Notes under the pieces: generated by a model
Databases searched by the model: none
What the model saw: the letters and a program-made list of their open reading frames with translations, nothing else
Told to the model about the DNA's origin: nothing
Part shown: positions 29,753 to 40,093 of the stretch, one piece after another
Layout: every line of letters begins with the position of its first letter
Position numbering within the stretch: position 1 is the first letter of the stretch
DNA from: Burkholderia thailandensis E264
GTDB lineage: Bacteria > Pseudomonadota > Gammaproteobacteria > Burkholderiales > Burkholderiaceae
NCBI RefSeq assembly: GCF_000012365.1
Contig: NC_007651.1
Span: 2,542,001-2,606,000, forward strand
Length of the DNA stretch: 64,000 bases
Reading direction: 5' to 3'
Made by a program: the position numbers and the translations under genes

Positions 29753-29886
29753 GTGTTTTGCTTCGGCGCCTCCCACCGTGCGCCGCCTCCCGGGCGACGA
29801 TCGTTCAAGTTCGCTGCCGTGAATGGCAGTTTGATGGCAGAATTGGCAGCTACGCGGCCGTGGGCCGCGCAGCCGGAGCCGAACCC

Positions 29887-31242
29887 ATGGATCAGCACGA
29901 CGTCATCCCGATCGTTCCCGTTTCGCCGCCCGACGTGGGCGTGCTCGTGTCGTACCTCGAACAGGACCCGCAACCGATGATCGTGCTCGATCCGTCGTAC
30001 CGAATCCTCGCCGCGAACGCCGCGTATCAGCGGCAGTTCGGGATTGCCGGCGAGGCGCACGTCGGGCGGCGCTGCTATCAGGTCTCGCATCATTACGACG
30101 TGCCGTGCGATCAGGCGGGCGAGCATTGCCCGATGAAGCAGGCGACCGAATCGCGCAGCCTGAACCGCGTGCTGCACATCCATCACACGCCGCGCGGGCC
30201 CGAGCACGTCGACGTCGAGCTGCGGCCGATCTTCGACGCGCACGGTGCGGTGATCGCGTACGTCGAGCGGCTGACGACCGTGCGCAGCGCGTCGGCCAAG
30301 CCGAGCGGCGAGGGGCTCGTCGGCGGCTCGGATGCGTTCAACGCGGCCCTGTCCGCGCTGCAGCGGGTTGCACCTTCGACGCTGCCCGTGCTGCTGCTCG
30401 GCGAATCGGGCACGGGCAAGGAATTGTTCGCGCGCGCCCTGCACGAGGCGAGCGCGCGCGCGATGGGGCCGTTCGTCGTGGTCGATTGCTCGGGGATCGC
30501 CGAGACGCTGTTCGAGAGCGAACTGTTCGGCTACGAGAAGGGCGCGTTCACCGGTGCGACCGCGCGCAAGCCCGGCCTCGTGGAGACCGCGCAGGGCGGC
30601 ACGCTGTTTCTCGACGAGATCGGCGACGTGCCGCTGTCGATGCAGGTGAAGCTGCTGCGCCTCATCGAATCGGGGACATTCCGGCGAGTGGGCGGCGTCG
30701 AGGTGCTGCGCGCGGATTTCCGGCTCGTCGCGGCGACTCACAAGCCGCTGAAGGCGATGATCGGCGATGGGCGGTTCCGGCCGGATCTGTACTACCGGAT
30801 CAGCGCGTACCCGATTGCGCTGCCTGCGGTGCGCGAGCGGCCGGGCGACATGCCGCTTCTCGTCGATTCGATCCTGCGCCGGATCGCGGCGCTCGGGCCG
30901 GCTGCCGGGCAGCGCTTCACCGTCGCGCCCGATGCGCTCGCGCGGCTCGAGGCGTACGCGTGGCCGGGCAACATCCGCGAACTGCGCAACGTGCTCGATC
31001 GCGCATGCCTGCTCACGGACGACGGCGTGATCCGCGTCGAGCACCTGCCCGACGAGGTCGCGCGCGCGGGCGACGCGCGCGAGGAGGCGGGCGCGTCGGC
31101 GAAGCTGTCGGACGACGAGCTCGCGCGGATTGCCCGCGCGTTCGTTGGCACGCGGCGCGCGCTCGCCGGGCGAGTCGGGATGAGCGAGCGCACGCTGTAC
31201 CGGCGGCTGCGCGCGCTCGGGATCGCGACGCGGGACGCTTGA
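29887..31242 (+). CDS. fisR: FisR-like sigma-54-dependent activator (sulfane sulfur sensor)
   Basis: 451-residue enhancer-binding protein. The N-terminal sensor (1-130) is PAS-like and holds three cysteines, C63, C74 and C81, with spacing 11 and 7; the same spacing is reported for the sulfane-sulfur-sensing FisR of Cupriavidus (C53, C64, C71). The AAA+ domain has Walker A GESGTGKE (172-179) and the sigma-54 contact loop GAFTGA (219-224). A Fis-type HTH closes the protein ([15 protein letters not shown]). ATG 29887 is fixed by the sensor start. It is divergent from the persulfide dioxygenase operon, which has a sigma-54 promoter, so it should activate it. Confidence 0.87.
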   Translation: MDQHDVIPIVPVSPPDVGVLVSYLEQDPQPMIVLDPSYRILAANAAYQRQFGIAGEAHVGRRCYQVSHHYDVPCDQAGEHCPMKQATESRSLNRVLHIHHTPRGPEHVDVELRPIFDAHGAVIAYVERLTTVRSASAKPSGEGLVGGSDAFNAALSALQRVAPSTLPVLLLGESGTGKELFARALHEASARAMGPFVVVDCSGIAETLFESELFGYEKGAFTGATARKPGLVETAQGGTLFLDEIGDVPLSMQVKLLRLIESGTFRRVGGVEVLRADFRLVAATHKPLKAMIGDGRFRPDLYYRISAYPIALPAVRERPGDMPLLVDSILRRIAALGPAAGQRFTVAPDALARLEAYAWPGNIRELRNVLDRACLLTDDGVIRVEHLPDEVARAGDAREEAGASAKLSDDELARIARAFVGTRRALAGRVGMSERTLYRRLRALGIATRDA

Positions 31243-31375
31243 GGGCGGACCCGGGCGGGGCGCGACGGCAAGTGCGCTACATGCGGGCGTCGACGTCCGG
31301 TGCCCCTGCGGAGCATTCGTCGCTCGCGATGCAGTTTGATGCACGAATTGCGACAAATAATCAAACTTAAGCAAT

Positions 31376-31387
31376 CAATAATTATTG
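31376..31387. promoter_or_regulatory. AT-rich palindrome upstream of the DUF2975 gene
   Basis: CAATAATTATTG is a perfect 12-bp palindrome in an unusually AT-rich stretch (about 31345-31400), 59 bases before the start codon. It could be the site for the small Xre regulator encoded by the second gene of this unit. Confidence 0.45.
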
Positions 31388-31446
31388 TTTTACGATAAAA
31401 GCGAGCCTAGAATTCGGGCGCTGATCCCCATCTTCGAGGAATTCTC

Positions 31447-32010
31447 ATGCACTCCGATCGCGTCGCTCGTCTCAGCCAGCGGATGGCCGCCGTCACCCTC
31501 TGCTTCATCGTCGCGATGATGTTGCTCAACGCCGCATGCTGGGCGTTTCCGTCGCTGAACGCGGTGAAGTCGGGCGCGGGCCTCGGATTCGGCTTGACCG
31601 ATTCCCTGATCGCGGGCCTGAACGTCGATGTCGCCGCGTTTCCGTGGTGGCAGAAGGCGGGCGGCATCGTGCTGTCGAGCGTGCCGCTCGTCGCGCTCGC
31701 GAGCGGCCTGCGCCATCTGCGCGAGCTGTTTCGCACGTATGCGCGCCGTGACTACTTCTCGGCCGGCGCTGCGCGCCATCTCGGCAAGACGGGGCGCGCG
31801 GTCGGCGCGTGGGTCGTGCTGAGCGTGCTGTGCGAGCCGCTCCTGAGCGTCTGGGCGACGATGCGCGAGCCCGTCGGGCATCGCGTCGTCACGCTGAGCT
31901 TCGGCCTGCCGTACGTCGTCGCCCTGTTCACCGCGGCCTGCATCGCCGTCATCGCGCATATCCTGCGGCGCGCGAGCGAGCTCGACGCCGAGCACCGGCA
32001 GTTCGTCTGA
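31447..32010 (+). CDS. DUF2975 membrane protein
   Basis: 187-residue inner-membrane protein with four hydrophobic segments (about 13-35, 65-85, 113-130, 145-172). It resembles the DUF2975 family, whose members are commonly paired with a small Xre regulator, as here. Function unknown. ATG 31447 follows GAGGAA at good spacing. The stop is ten bases before the regulator start. Confidence 0.82.
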   Translation: MHSDRVARLSQRMAAVTLCFIVAMMLLNAACWAFPSLNAVKSGAGLGFGLTDSLIAGLNVDVAAFPWWQKAGGIVLSSVPLVALASGLRHLRELFRTYARRDYFSAGAARHLGKTGRAVGAWVVLSVLCEPLLSVWATMREPVGHRVVTLSFGLPYVVALFTAACIAVIAHILRRASELDAEHRQFV

Positions 32011-32020
32011 GGCGCGCGCC

Positions 32021-32234
32021 ATGCCGATCATCGTCAAGCTCGACGTGATGCTCGCGATCCGCAAGGTCCGCTCGAAGGACCTCGCGGCGGCCGTCGGCAT
32101 CAGCGAGCAGAATCTGTCGCTGCTCAAGCAGGGCAAGGTCAAAGGCATCCGTTTCGCGACGCTCGAGGCGATCTGCCGGCATCTCGAATGTCAGCCGGGC
32201 GATCTGCTGACGTTCGAAGACGAGCCCGGCGCCG

Positions 32235-32245
<11 letters not shown>
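32021..32245 (+). CDS. Small Xre/Cro-type helix-turn-helix regulator (YozG-like)
   Basis: 74 residues, almost entirely one HTH: LDVMLAIRKVRSKDLAAAV then GISEQNLSLLKQGKVKGIRF and LEAICRHLECQPGDLL. This is the compact family that accompanies DUF2975 proteins. Likely binds the promoter of its own operon. Its end overlaps the start of the following gene by 11 bases. Confidence 0.88.
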
Positions 32246-33035
<790 letters not shown>

Positions 33036-33129
33036 GGCTCCGCCGGCGTTGACGATCGCGGCCGCAGCGGATGGGACTGCGAACATGCGCTCGATGCGCG
33101 CCGCGCCGGCGGACGGGATCGCAGCGTCG

Positions 33130-34737
33130 TCAGTGGCTCCGGGCTTCGATCCGGCCCTGCGTCGCGCCGATCGCGTCGCCCTTGCCGAGCGGGTTTGCGT
33201 CGCGCGCGCGCGACGCGTCCTTCGCGTGCGCGTCGTCGTCGGTCGGCGTACCCATCGCCTGAAACAGCCGCGCCGTATCGACGAGCCGCGCGCCCGTCGC
33301 GCGGATCTCGTCGAGCCGCGCGTTGCGGTACTGCTGCTCGCTCGCGCGCGCGGCCGACGGCGGCAGCGCGCCGAGCCGCACGCGCGCCGCGGTGTCGTCG
33401 AACGCGCCGCGCGCGGCGACGGCCGAGCGGTTCGACGCGTCGAGCGCGCTCGCGTCGTTATCGAGCGCGGCGAGCTTGTCGGCGACGTCCTGGAACGCGG
33501 CGAGCACCGTCTGCCTGTACTGGTCGACGGCCGCGTCGTAGGTCGCGCGCGCCGCGCGGCGTTGCGCGAGCAGCGCGCCGCCGTGGAAGAGCGGCTGCGT
33601 GAGCGATGCGCCGACGCTCCAGATCGCGCCCGCGCCCGACAGCATCGCGGGCCAGTTGAAGCCCGCGTGACCCATCGACGCCGACAGCGACAACTGCGGG
33701 AACATCTGCGCGGTCGCGACGCCGACTTCGGACGCGGCCGCCTGCAAGCCGGCTTCGGCCGCGCGAATGTCGGGCCGCGCCTGCAGCAGCGTGGACGGCA
33801 CGACGACGGGCACGTCCTGCGGCAGTTGCACGTCGGCGAGCGCGAGATCGGCGGGCGCCGCATCGGGCGTGCGGCCGAGCAGCACGGCGAGCGCGTGGCG
33901 CGTGGTCTGCCATTGCTGGCGCAGCGCGGGCAGGCTGGCCTCGAGCGCCGCCGCGCTTTGCTGCGCGTTCAGCATGTCGGTGCGCGACGCCGCGCCGAGC
34001 CGATGGCGCGCCGCCGCGTCGTTCGCCTGCTCGCGCGCGAGCGCGACCAGCCGCTCGGTCGTCGCGACCCGCTCGGCGAGCGCGGCCGACGTGAGGGCGG
34101 CCGTCACGATGTTCGCCGCGAGCGCGCGCCGCGCGGATTCGAGCTGGTACGCGTTCATGTCGACGCGCTTCGAGAGCGCGCGGTTCGCGAAGCGCGCGGC
34201 GCCGAACAGGTCGAGCGTGTAGCTCGCCTGCAACTGGCCCGCGAACACGTTGTAGAGCACCGTCTGCGGGCCGAACGCCGGCACGCCGAGCGCGCGCTCG
34301 CGCGTCGCCTGGCCGCCCGCGTCGATCGACGGCAGCAGCGAGCTGCCGATCTGCGCGCGCAACTGCTCGCGCGCGGCGGTCAGGTTCTTTTCGGCGGCGG
34401 CGAGCGTCGGGCTGTTGCGCAAGCCTTCGTCGACGAGCGCGTCGAGCGCGGGCGACCGGTAGCGCTTCCACCAGTCGGGCACCGGCTGCGCGCCGACGTC
34501 GAAGCGCTGCGCGAGCCCTTGCGCGGCGGCCGTGCGCTCGGGCAGCGGCGTCGCGCCGTAATGCGCGGGCGACGGCATCACGGGCGGCGCGTCGCTCGGC
34601 GCGAACAGCGAGCAGCCGGCCGTCGCGCCCGCCAGCGCGAGCGCGGCGGCGGTGGCGCTCGCGCGCGGTGCGACGCGCGCGGCGATCGGCAACAGGGCAA
34701 TCAGCCGTGGCGGCAGCAGGGGGATCGAAACGCGCAT
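33130..34737 (-). CDS. RND efflux outer-membrane channel lipoprotein (NodT/OprM family)
   Basis: TolC-like outer-membrane factor of the pump, 535 residues. The signal peptide ends in a lipobox (LALAGATAGC), so the mature protein is lipid-anchored. Two outer-membrane efflux domains follow, with DWWKRYRSPALDALVDEGL at the start of the first. The C-terminal tail after about 495 is polar and Asp/Ala-rich. ATG 34737 lies two bases after the permease stop. Third gene of the adaptor-permease-channel operon. Confidence 0.9.
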   Translation of the reverse strand: MRVSIPLLPPRLIALLPIAARVAPRASATAAALALAGATAGCSLFAPSDAPPVMPSPAHYGATPLPERTAAAQGLAQRFDVGAQPVPDWWKRYRSPALDALVDEGLRNSPTLAAAEKNLTAAREQLRAQIGSSLLPSIDAGGQATRERALGVPAFGPQTVLYNVFAGQLQASYTLDLFGAARFANRALSKRVDMNAYQLESARRALAANIVTAALTSAALAERVATTERLVALAREQANDAAARHRLGAASRTDMLNAQQSAAALEASLPALRQQWQTTRHALAVLLGRTPDAAPADLALADVQLPQDVPVVVPSTLLQARPDIRAAEAGLQAAASEVGVATAQMFPQLSLSASMGHAGFNWPAMLSGAGAIWSVGASLTQPLFHGGALLAQRRAARATYDAAVDQYRQTVLAAFQDVADKLAALDNDASALDASNRSAVAARGAFDDTAARVRLGALPPSAARASEQQYRNARLDEIRATGARLVDTARLFQAMGTPTDDDAHAKDASRARDANPLGKGDAIGATQGRIEARSH

Positions 34738-34739
34738 GG

Positions 34740-37700
34740 TCAGGCTCCCGAAGGCGTGGCGGGCGACTCCGGATCGCGCTCGTCCGGCTTCACGCGGAAC
34801 CACGCGGCATAGAGCGCCGGCAGGAAGAAGAGCGTGAGCACCGTCGCGCTCGTGATGCCGCCCATCAGCGCGGTCGCCATCGGGCCGAAGAAGTTCGAGC
34901 GCAACAGCGGAATCAGCGCGAGCACGGCGGCCGCGGCCGTCAGCGTGATCGGCCGGAAGCGGCGCACGGTCGCGCCGACGATCGCGTCGAAGCGGCCATG
35001 CCCGGCGGCGATGTCCTGCTCGATCTGGTCGACGAGAATCACCGAGTTGCGCATGATGATCCCGAACATCGCGATCACGCCGAGCATCGCGACGAAGCCG
35101 AACGGCTTGCCGAACAGGAGCAGCGTGCCGACGACGCCGATCATTCCGAGCGGCGCGGTCAACACGACCATCAACACGCGCGAGAAGCTCTGCAACTGGA
35201 TCATCAGGAGCGTCAGCACGGCGATCGCCATCAGCGGCATCTGCGCGTTGATCGACGTCTGGCCCTTCGCGCTTTCCTCGACCGAGCCGCCGATCTCGAT
35301 CCGGTAGCCGACGGGCAGTTGCGCGCGCAGCGCGTTCAGCTTCGCGTCGATCGCATGCGTGACGTCGATGCCTTGCGCGCCCGCGATGACGTCGGATTGC
35401 ACGGTGATCGTCGGCTGGCGGTCGCGCTCCCAGACGACGCCGTACTCGAGCGTGTCGTGAAAGCGCCCGAGCGAGCCGAGCGGCACGGGGCCGTTCGGCG
35501 TCGGCATCGCGAGGTTCGCGAGATTCGCCGGGTCGACGCGCTGCGCGCGCGGCGCGCGAAGATCGACCGCGATCAGCTTGTCGCGCTCGCGGTACTGCGT
35601 GACCGTCGTGCCGGACAGCGTCATCGCGAGGAAGCTCGCGACGTCCTGCGAGCTCACGTTCAGCTCGCGCGCCTTGTGCTGGTCGAGCTCGAAGCGCACC
35701 GAGCGCTCGGCGGGCTCGTCCCAGTCGAACTGGACGTTGGTCGCGCGCGTGTCGGCGCGCATCGTCGCCGCGACCTTCTCCGAGATCGCGCGCACGGTCG
35801 CGATGCTGTCGCCGCTCACGCGGAACTGCACCGGATAGCCGACGGGCGGGCCGTTCTCGAGCCGCGAGATCCGCGTGCGCGCCGCCGTGAACTGGTCGCG
35901 CAGCACGGGCTCGAGCCACGCGGAGAGCTTGTCGCGCTCCTCGACCGACTTCGCGGTGATCACGAACTGCGCGAAGTTCGGCAACTGCAGCTGCTGGTCG
36001 AGCGGCAGGTAGAAGCGCGGCGCGCCGGAGCCGACGAAGTTCACCGCGTGGTCGATCTCCGGCCGATTCGCGATCAGCTTCTCGAGGCGCTCGGCCTGCT
36101 TGAGCGTCGCGTCGAACGACGCGCCTTCGGGCAGCCGCAGGTCGACGAGCAGCTCGGGGCGATCGGAGCTCGGGAAGAACTGCTGCGGCACGAGCGAGAA
36201 GCCCGCGAGCGCGACGACGAACAGCGCGATCGTGATCGCGAGCACGGCGAAGCGCCGCTCGATGCACCACTTGATCCACCCGCGCAGCCGCGTGTAGAAG
36301 CGCGTGTCGTAGATGTCGTGGCCATGCTCGTGGTCGTGCGCGGCGTCGGGGGCGTGCGGCGGGCCGGCGGCGGCGTCCTTCGGCGGATGCTTGCGCTCGG
36401 GCAGCATGTGGTAGCCGAGCAGGGGGATCAGCACGACCGCCGCGAACCACGACGCGATCAGCGCGATCGCGGACACCTCGAAGATCGAGCGCGTGTATTC
36501 GCCCGTGCTCGATTTCGCGAGCGCGATCGGCAGAAAGCCGGACACCGTGACGAGCGTGCCCGTGAGCATCGGAAACGCGGTGCTCGTGTACGCGAACGCG
36601 GCCGCGCGCGCGCGGCTGAAGCCCTGCTCGAGCTTCACGGCCATCATCTCGACCGCGATGATCGCATCGTCGACGAGCAGGCCGAGCGCGAGCACGAGCG
36701 TGCCGAGCGAGACCTTGTGCAGCCCGATGTCGAACAGATACATGAAGAGCGCGGTGACGGCGAGCACGACGGGGATCGAGATCACGACGACCATCCCGGT
36801 GCGCAGGCCGAGCGACACGAGGCTCACGATCAGCACGATCGCGACCGCCTCGGCGACCGCCTCGAGAAAGTCGTCGACCGAGCGCGACACCGCATGCGGC
36901 ATGCTCGACACTTCGGTGAGCGTGAGGCCCGCCGGCAGTTGCGCCTGCAGCGCCTTCGCGCTCGCGTCGAGCGCCTTGCCGAGCCGGATCACGTCGCCGC
37001 CCGGCTGCATCGTGATGCCGATGCCGAGCACCGCGCGGCCCTTCGCGTCCCGGCCGATCGTGCGCATCTGCGTGACGGGCGGATCGTCGTAGCCGCGCTT
37101 GATCGTCGCGAGGTCGCCCAGCCGGAACGTGCGGCCGTTCACGCGGATCAGCGTGTCGGCGATCGCGTCGACGCTCTCGTACTGGCCGCTCGGCCGGATG
37201 AACACGCGATCGTGCGCGGCCGTGAGCACGCCCGGCGACGACACGTCGTTCTGCGCGTTGATCGCCTGCGCGATCTGCTGCGGGGAGATGCCTAGCCGCG
37301 CAAGCCGTGTGTTGTCGATCTCGACGAAGATCCGCTGGTCGGGGTCGCCGAAGTAATCGACTTTCGCGACGCCCGGCACGCGCAGCAGCACGACGCGCAA
37401 CTGGTCCGCGTAGTCGTGCAGTTGCGCGGGCGAGAAGCCGTCGCCTTCGAGCGTGTAGATGTTCGTGTAGACGTCGCCGAATTCGTCGTTGAAGAACGGG
37501 CCCTGGATGCCGGGCGGCAGCGTCATCGAGATGTCGCCGACCTTCTTGCGCACCTGGTACCAGGTTTCCGGCACGTCCTTGACGGGCGCCGAATCCTTCA
37601 TCGCGAAGAAGAGCAGCGATTCGCCGGGCCGCGAGTAGCTGCGCAGATAGTCGATCGCGGGCATTTCCTGCAGCTTGCGGCCGATCCGGTCGGTGACCTG

Positions 37701-37913
37701 CTCCTGCACCTGGCGCGCGGTCGCGCCGGGCCAGAACGTGCGGATCACCATCACGCGGAACGTGAACGGCGGGTCTTCCGATTGCGCGAGACGCGAGTAG
37801 GCGAGGATGCCGGCGATCGTCGAGAGCGCGATCAGGTAGATGACGAGCGCCTGGTGGCGCAGCGCCCACGCGGACAGGTTGAAGCGTCCGCCTTCTTCTC
37901 GGCCTGCCGTCAT
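34740..37913 (-). CDS. RND efflux inner-membrane permease
   Basis: Proton-driven drug or solute exporter of the RND superfamily, 1057 residues, with the usual twelve helices and two large periplasmic loops. Features include FTFRVMVIRTFWPGATARQV, the TM4 region with the paired acidic residues LGLLVDDAIIAVEMM, and MFGIIMRNSVILVDQIE in the second half. An unusual His-rich stretch (HDHEHGHD) lies in the cytoplasmic loop before TM7. The start ATG 37913 overlaps the adaptor stop by ATGA. The sequence suggests the HAE/cation-type mixed group; substrate not readable. Confidence 0.93.
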   Translation of the reverse strand: MTAGREEGGRFNLSAWALRHQALVIYLIALSTIAGILAYSRLAQSEDPPFTFRVMVIRTFWPGATARQVQEQVTDRIGRKLQEMPAIDYLRSYSRPGESLLFFAMKDSAPVKDVPETWYQVRKKVGDISMTLPPGIQGPFFNDEFGDVYTNIYTLEGDGFSPAQLHDYADQLRVVLLRVPGVAKVDYFGDPDQRIFVEIDNTRLARLGISPQQIAQAINAQNDVSSPGVLTAAHDRVFIRPSGQYESVDAIADTLIRVNGRTFRLGDLATIKRGYDDPPVTQMRTIGRDAKGRAVLGIGITMQPGGDVIRLGKALDASAKALQAQLPAGLTLTEVSSMPHAVSRSVDDFLEAVAEAVAIVLIVSLVSLGLRTGMVVVISIPVVLAVTALFMYLFDIGLHKVSLGTLVLALGLLVDDAIIAVEMMAVKLEQGFSRARAAAFAYTSTAFPMLTGTLVTVSGFLPIALAKSSTGEYTRSIFEVSAIALIASWFAAVVLIPLLGYHMLPERKHPPKDAAAGPPHAPDAAHDHEHGHDIYDTRFYTRLRGWIKWCIERRFAVLAITIALFVVALAGFSLVPQQFFPSSDRPELLVDLRLPEGASFDATLKQAERLEKLIANRPEIDHAVNFVGSGAPRFYLPLDQQLQLPNFAQFVITAKSVEERDKLSAWLEPVLRDQFTAARTRISRLENGPPVGYPVQFRVSGDSIATVRAISEKVAATMRADTRATNVQFDWDEPAERSVRFELDQHKARELNVSSQDVASFLAMTLSGTTVTQYRERDKLIAVDLRAPRAQRVDPANLANLAMPTPNGPVPLGSLGRFHDTLEYGVVWERDRQPTITVQSDVIAGAQGIDVTHAIDAKLNALRAQLPVGYRIEIGGSVEESAKGQTSINAQMPLMAIAVLTLLMIQLQSFSRVLMVVLTAPLGMIGVVGTLLLFGKPFGFVAMLGVIAMFGIIMRNSVILVDQIEQDIAAGHGRFDAIVGATVRRFRPITLTAAAAVLALIPLLRSNFFGPMATALMGGITSATVLTLFFLPALYAAWFRVKPDERDPESPATPSGA

Positions 37914-39025
37914 GACGCGAGGTCCTCCGGATGAAGCGGCGGCACCGCGCGCACCTTCTCGCCCGCGCTCACCGTGTGCACGCCTTGCAGCACGACGCGC
38001 TCGCCCGGCTGAATTCCGCCCGACACGGTCACCGTGCGCTCGTTGTAGCGGACGATGTCGACGCGCCGCAGCTCGAGCGTGTCGTCCTGCTTGCGCACGA
38101 CCCACAGCGCGGGCGCGTTGCCTGCGTGGAAGAGCGCCGTCGACGGCAGCGTGAAGCGCGCCTGCGCGCTCGCGTTGCCCGGCGCGCCCGACGAGAACGC
38201 GACGGTCGCGGTCATCCCGAGCCGCACGGCGGAGTCGGGCTGCGCGAGCGTGAGCTTCACGCGGTACGTGCGGCTTTGCGGATCGGCGGCGGGCGCGATC
38301 TCGCGCACGCGCGCGTCGAACGCGCGGCCGGGCAGCGCCGGCAGCGTGACGCGCGCCGCATGGCCCGGCACGAGGAGCGGCAGCTCGCTTTCCGGCGCGT
38401 CGGTGACGACGTCGACATCACCCGACCACGCGAGCTGATAGACCGGCTGGCCGGCGGACACGTTCTGCCCGGTATCGGCCTGCTCGGCGGTGATGTAGCC
38501 CGCATGGTCGGCGACGAGCGTCGCGTACTGCAACTGGTTCTTCGCGAGCGCGAGCTGCTGCTCGGCCTGGTCGCGCTGCGCGCGCGCGGCCGCGTAGGCG
38601 TTCTCGGTCTGCTCGAGCTGCGCGGGCGCGATCAGGTTCTCGCGCGCCTGCGCGCGGTCGCGCTCGCGCTGCTGTTGCGCGAACGTCAGCGCGTGCGTCG
38701 CGGCGTCGAGCTGCGCCTGCGCGCTCGCCGCGTTCTTCGCGACGTCGGATGTGTCGAGCAGCGCGAGAACCTGGCCTTTCTTCACGGCGTCGCCGAGGCG
38801 GACCTTGCGCTCGACGATCTTGCCGGCGATGCGGAACGACAGCGGCGTCGCATAGCGCGGCTGGATCTCGCCGGGCAGCGACACGGCGGCGGCTGCGCCG
38901 TCCGCCCGGACCGGCACCGCGACGACGGGGCGCGGCGCGCTCGGCGCGGCTTCCTTGCGGTGACAGGCGGCAACGATGAGCGCGACGCCGATCAGCAGCG
39001 CGGCGCGAGAACCGGAACGATTCAC
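37910..39025 (-). CDS. RND efflux periplasmic adaptor lipoprotein
   Basis: Membrane-fusion protein joining permease and channel, 371 residues. Lipobox in GVALIVAAC anchors it to the inner membrane. The core has the lipoyl half-motifs RLGDAVKKGQVLALLD and GYITAEQADTGQNVSAGQPV on either side of a coiled-coil hairpin (about 85-165). GTG 39025 is chosen because GAGGGG is five bases upstream and it opens the signal peptide. First gene of the operon, under the promoter and operator at 39153-39182. Confidence 0.9.
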   Translation of the reverse strand: MNRSGSRAALLIGVALIVAACHRKEAAPSAPRPVVAVPVRADGAAAAVSLPGEIQPRYATPLSFRIAGKIVERKVRLGDAVKKGQVLALLDTSDVAKNAASAQAQLDAATHALTFAQQQRERDRAQARENLIAPAQLEQTENAYAAARAQRDQAEQQLALAKNQLQYATLVADHAGYITAEQADTGQNVSAGQPVYQLAWSGDVDVVTDAPESELPLLVPGHAARVTLPALPGRAFDARVREIAPAADPQSRTYRVKLTLAQPDSAVRLGMTATVAFSSGAPGNASAQARFTLPSTALFHAGNAPALWVVRKQDDTLELRRVDIVRYNERTVTVSGGIQPGERVVLQGVHTVSAGEKVRAVPPLHPEDLAS

Positions 39026-39152
39026 GGTGACCCCTCGAACAGGAGAAAACGGAAAAACCGGCAAGCCGGATGCGCTTGCCTGGCGCGGCGCGCGGCAAGA
39101 GTCAAAACAATCGGCGCGCACGTTGCGGACTTGCTTACAAAAACTTCGCTGA

Positions 39153-39182
39153 ATTCTAATACAGGGTTGTATCTGGATGCAA
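39153..39182 (-). promoter_or_regulatory. Promoter of the RND operon with repressor operator in its spacer
   Basis: On the minus strand: -35 TTGCAT (39182-39177), 18-base spacer, -10 TAGAAT (39158-39153). The spacer contains the inverted repeat ATACA-GGGT-TGTAT (39159-39172), placed where a bound TetR dimer would block RNA polymerase. Confidence 0.7.
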
Positions 39183-39222
39183 AGGTGTTTCGGTTCGCGA
39201 GAAGATGCTAGACTTCCCGGCC

Positions 39223-39843
39223 ATGAAGCCGACCCGCCTGACCCGAGAACAAAGCAAGGATTTGACGCGCGAGCGTCTGTTGAGCGCTGCGCACGCGACT
39301 TTCACGAAGAAGGGGTACGTGGCGACGAGCGTCGAGGACATCGCGTCCGCGGCGGGCTACACGCGCGGCGCGTTCTATTCGAATTTCCGCAGCAAGGCCG
39401 AGCTGCTGCTCGAGCTGCTCAGGCGCGATCACGAAGAGGCGGAAGCGGATATGCAGAAGATCTTCGAGAGCGGCGGCACGCGCGAGCAGATGGAGGCGCA
39501 CGCGCTCGAATATTACAGCCAGTTCTTCCGCAACAGCCCGGCGTTTCTGCTGTGGGGCGAGGCGAAGCTGCAGGCAACGCGCGACGCGAAGTTCCGTGCG
39601 CGCTTCAACGAGTTCGTGAAGGAAAAGCGCGACCGCTTCACGCACTACATCCTGACGTTCGCCGAGCGCGTGGGCACGCCGCTCCTGCTGCCCGCCGACG
39701 TGCTCGCGCTCGGGCTGATGAGCCTCTGCGACGGCGTGCAGTCGTACCACGCGGCCGATCCGCGGCACGTGACGGGCGACGCCGCGCAGCAGGTGCTCGC
39801 CGGCTTCTTCGCGCGCGTCGTGCTGGGGCGCGCGCCGGACTGA
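39223..39843 (+). CDS. TetR-family repressor of the RND pump
   Basis: 206 residues from ATG 39223 (an in-frame ATG at 39205 would add six). The N-terminal HTH is complete (LLSAAHATFTKKGYVATSVE then DIASAAGYTRGAFYSNFRSK). The C-terminal ligand domain is helical (EMEAHALEYYSQFF-like, here REQMEAHALEYYSQFF). No good ribosome site precedes either start and a TG-C-TAGACT box overlaps, so translation may be nearly leaderless. Divergent from the adaptor gene, with the palindromic operator between them. Confidence 0.88.
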   Translation: MKPTRLTREQSKDLTRERLLSAAHATFTKKGYVATSVEDIASAAGYTRGAFYSNFRSKAELLLELLRRDHEEAEADMQKIFESGGTREQMEAHALEYYSQFFRNSPAFLLWGEAKLQATRDAKFRARFNEFVKEKRDRFTHYILTFAERVGTPLLLPADVLALGLMSLCDGVQSYHAADPRHVTGDAAQQVLAGFFARVVLGRAPD

Positions 39844-40093
39844 CGGCGGGGCGCGTCTTTCCGGCTTGAGCCGGGCGTGCTTTTGCGTTGCTTTCGCCTT
39901 GCATGCCGGGCGCGCCGGTCGCCGTCGCGTTGGGCGGGTGCGTTCGAATGCGCCCGTCCGCCTGATTTGTCAGGTCATTTCCGTCGCCCGCAGCGTGCGC
40001 TGCCGCCGATCGCGCGGCCGGGCCGATCGCGCTTCGATTCACCGGCGAACCCGTGCGGCGGCGTCCGAGCCTTGGCGGTTCGCGCGCGATCGC

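Noticed and set aside
33130..37869. A minus-strand open frame of 1579 codons spanning the RND permease and channel genes
   Set aside because: The channel protein begins at its own ATG (34737) with a signal peptide and lipobox. The long upstream extension is a shadow of the permease gene in another frame.
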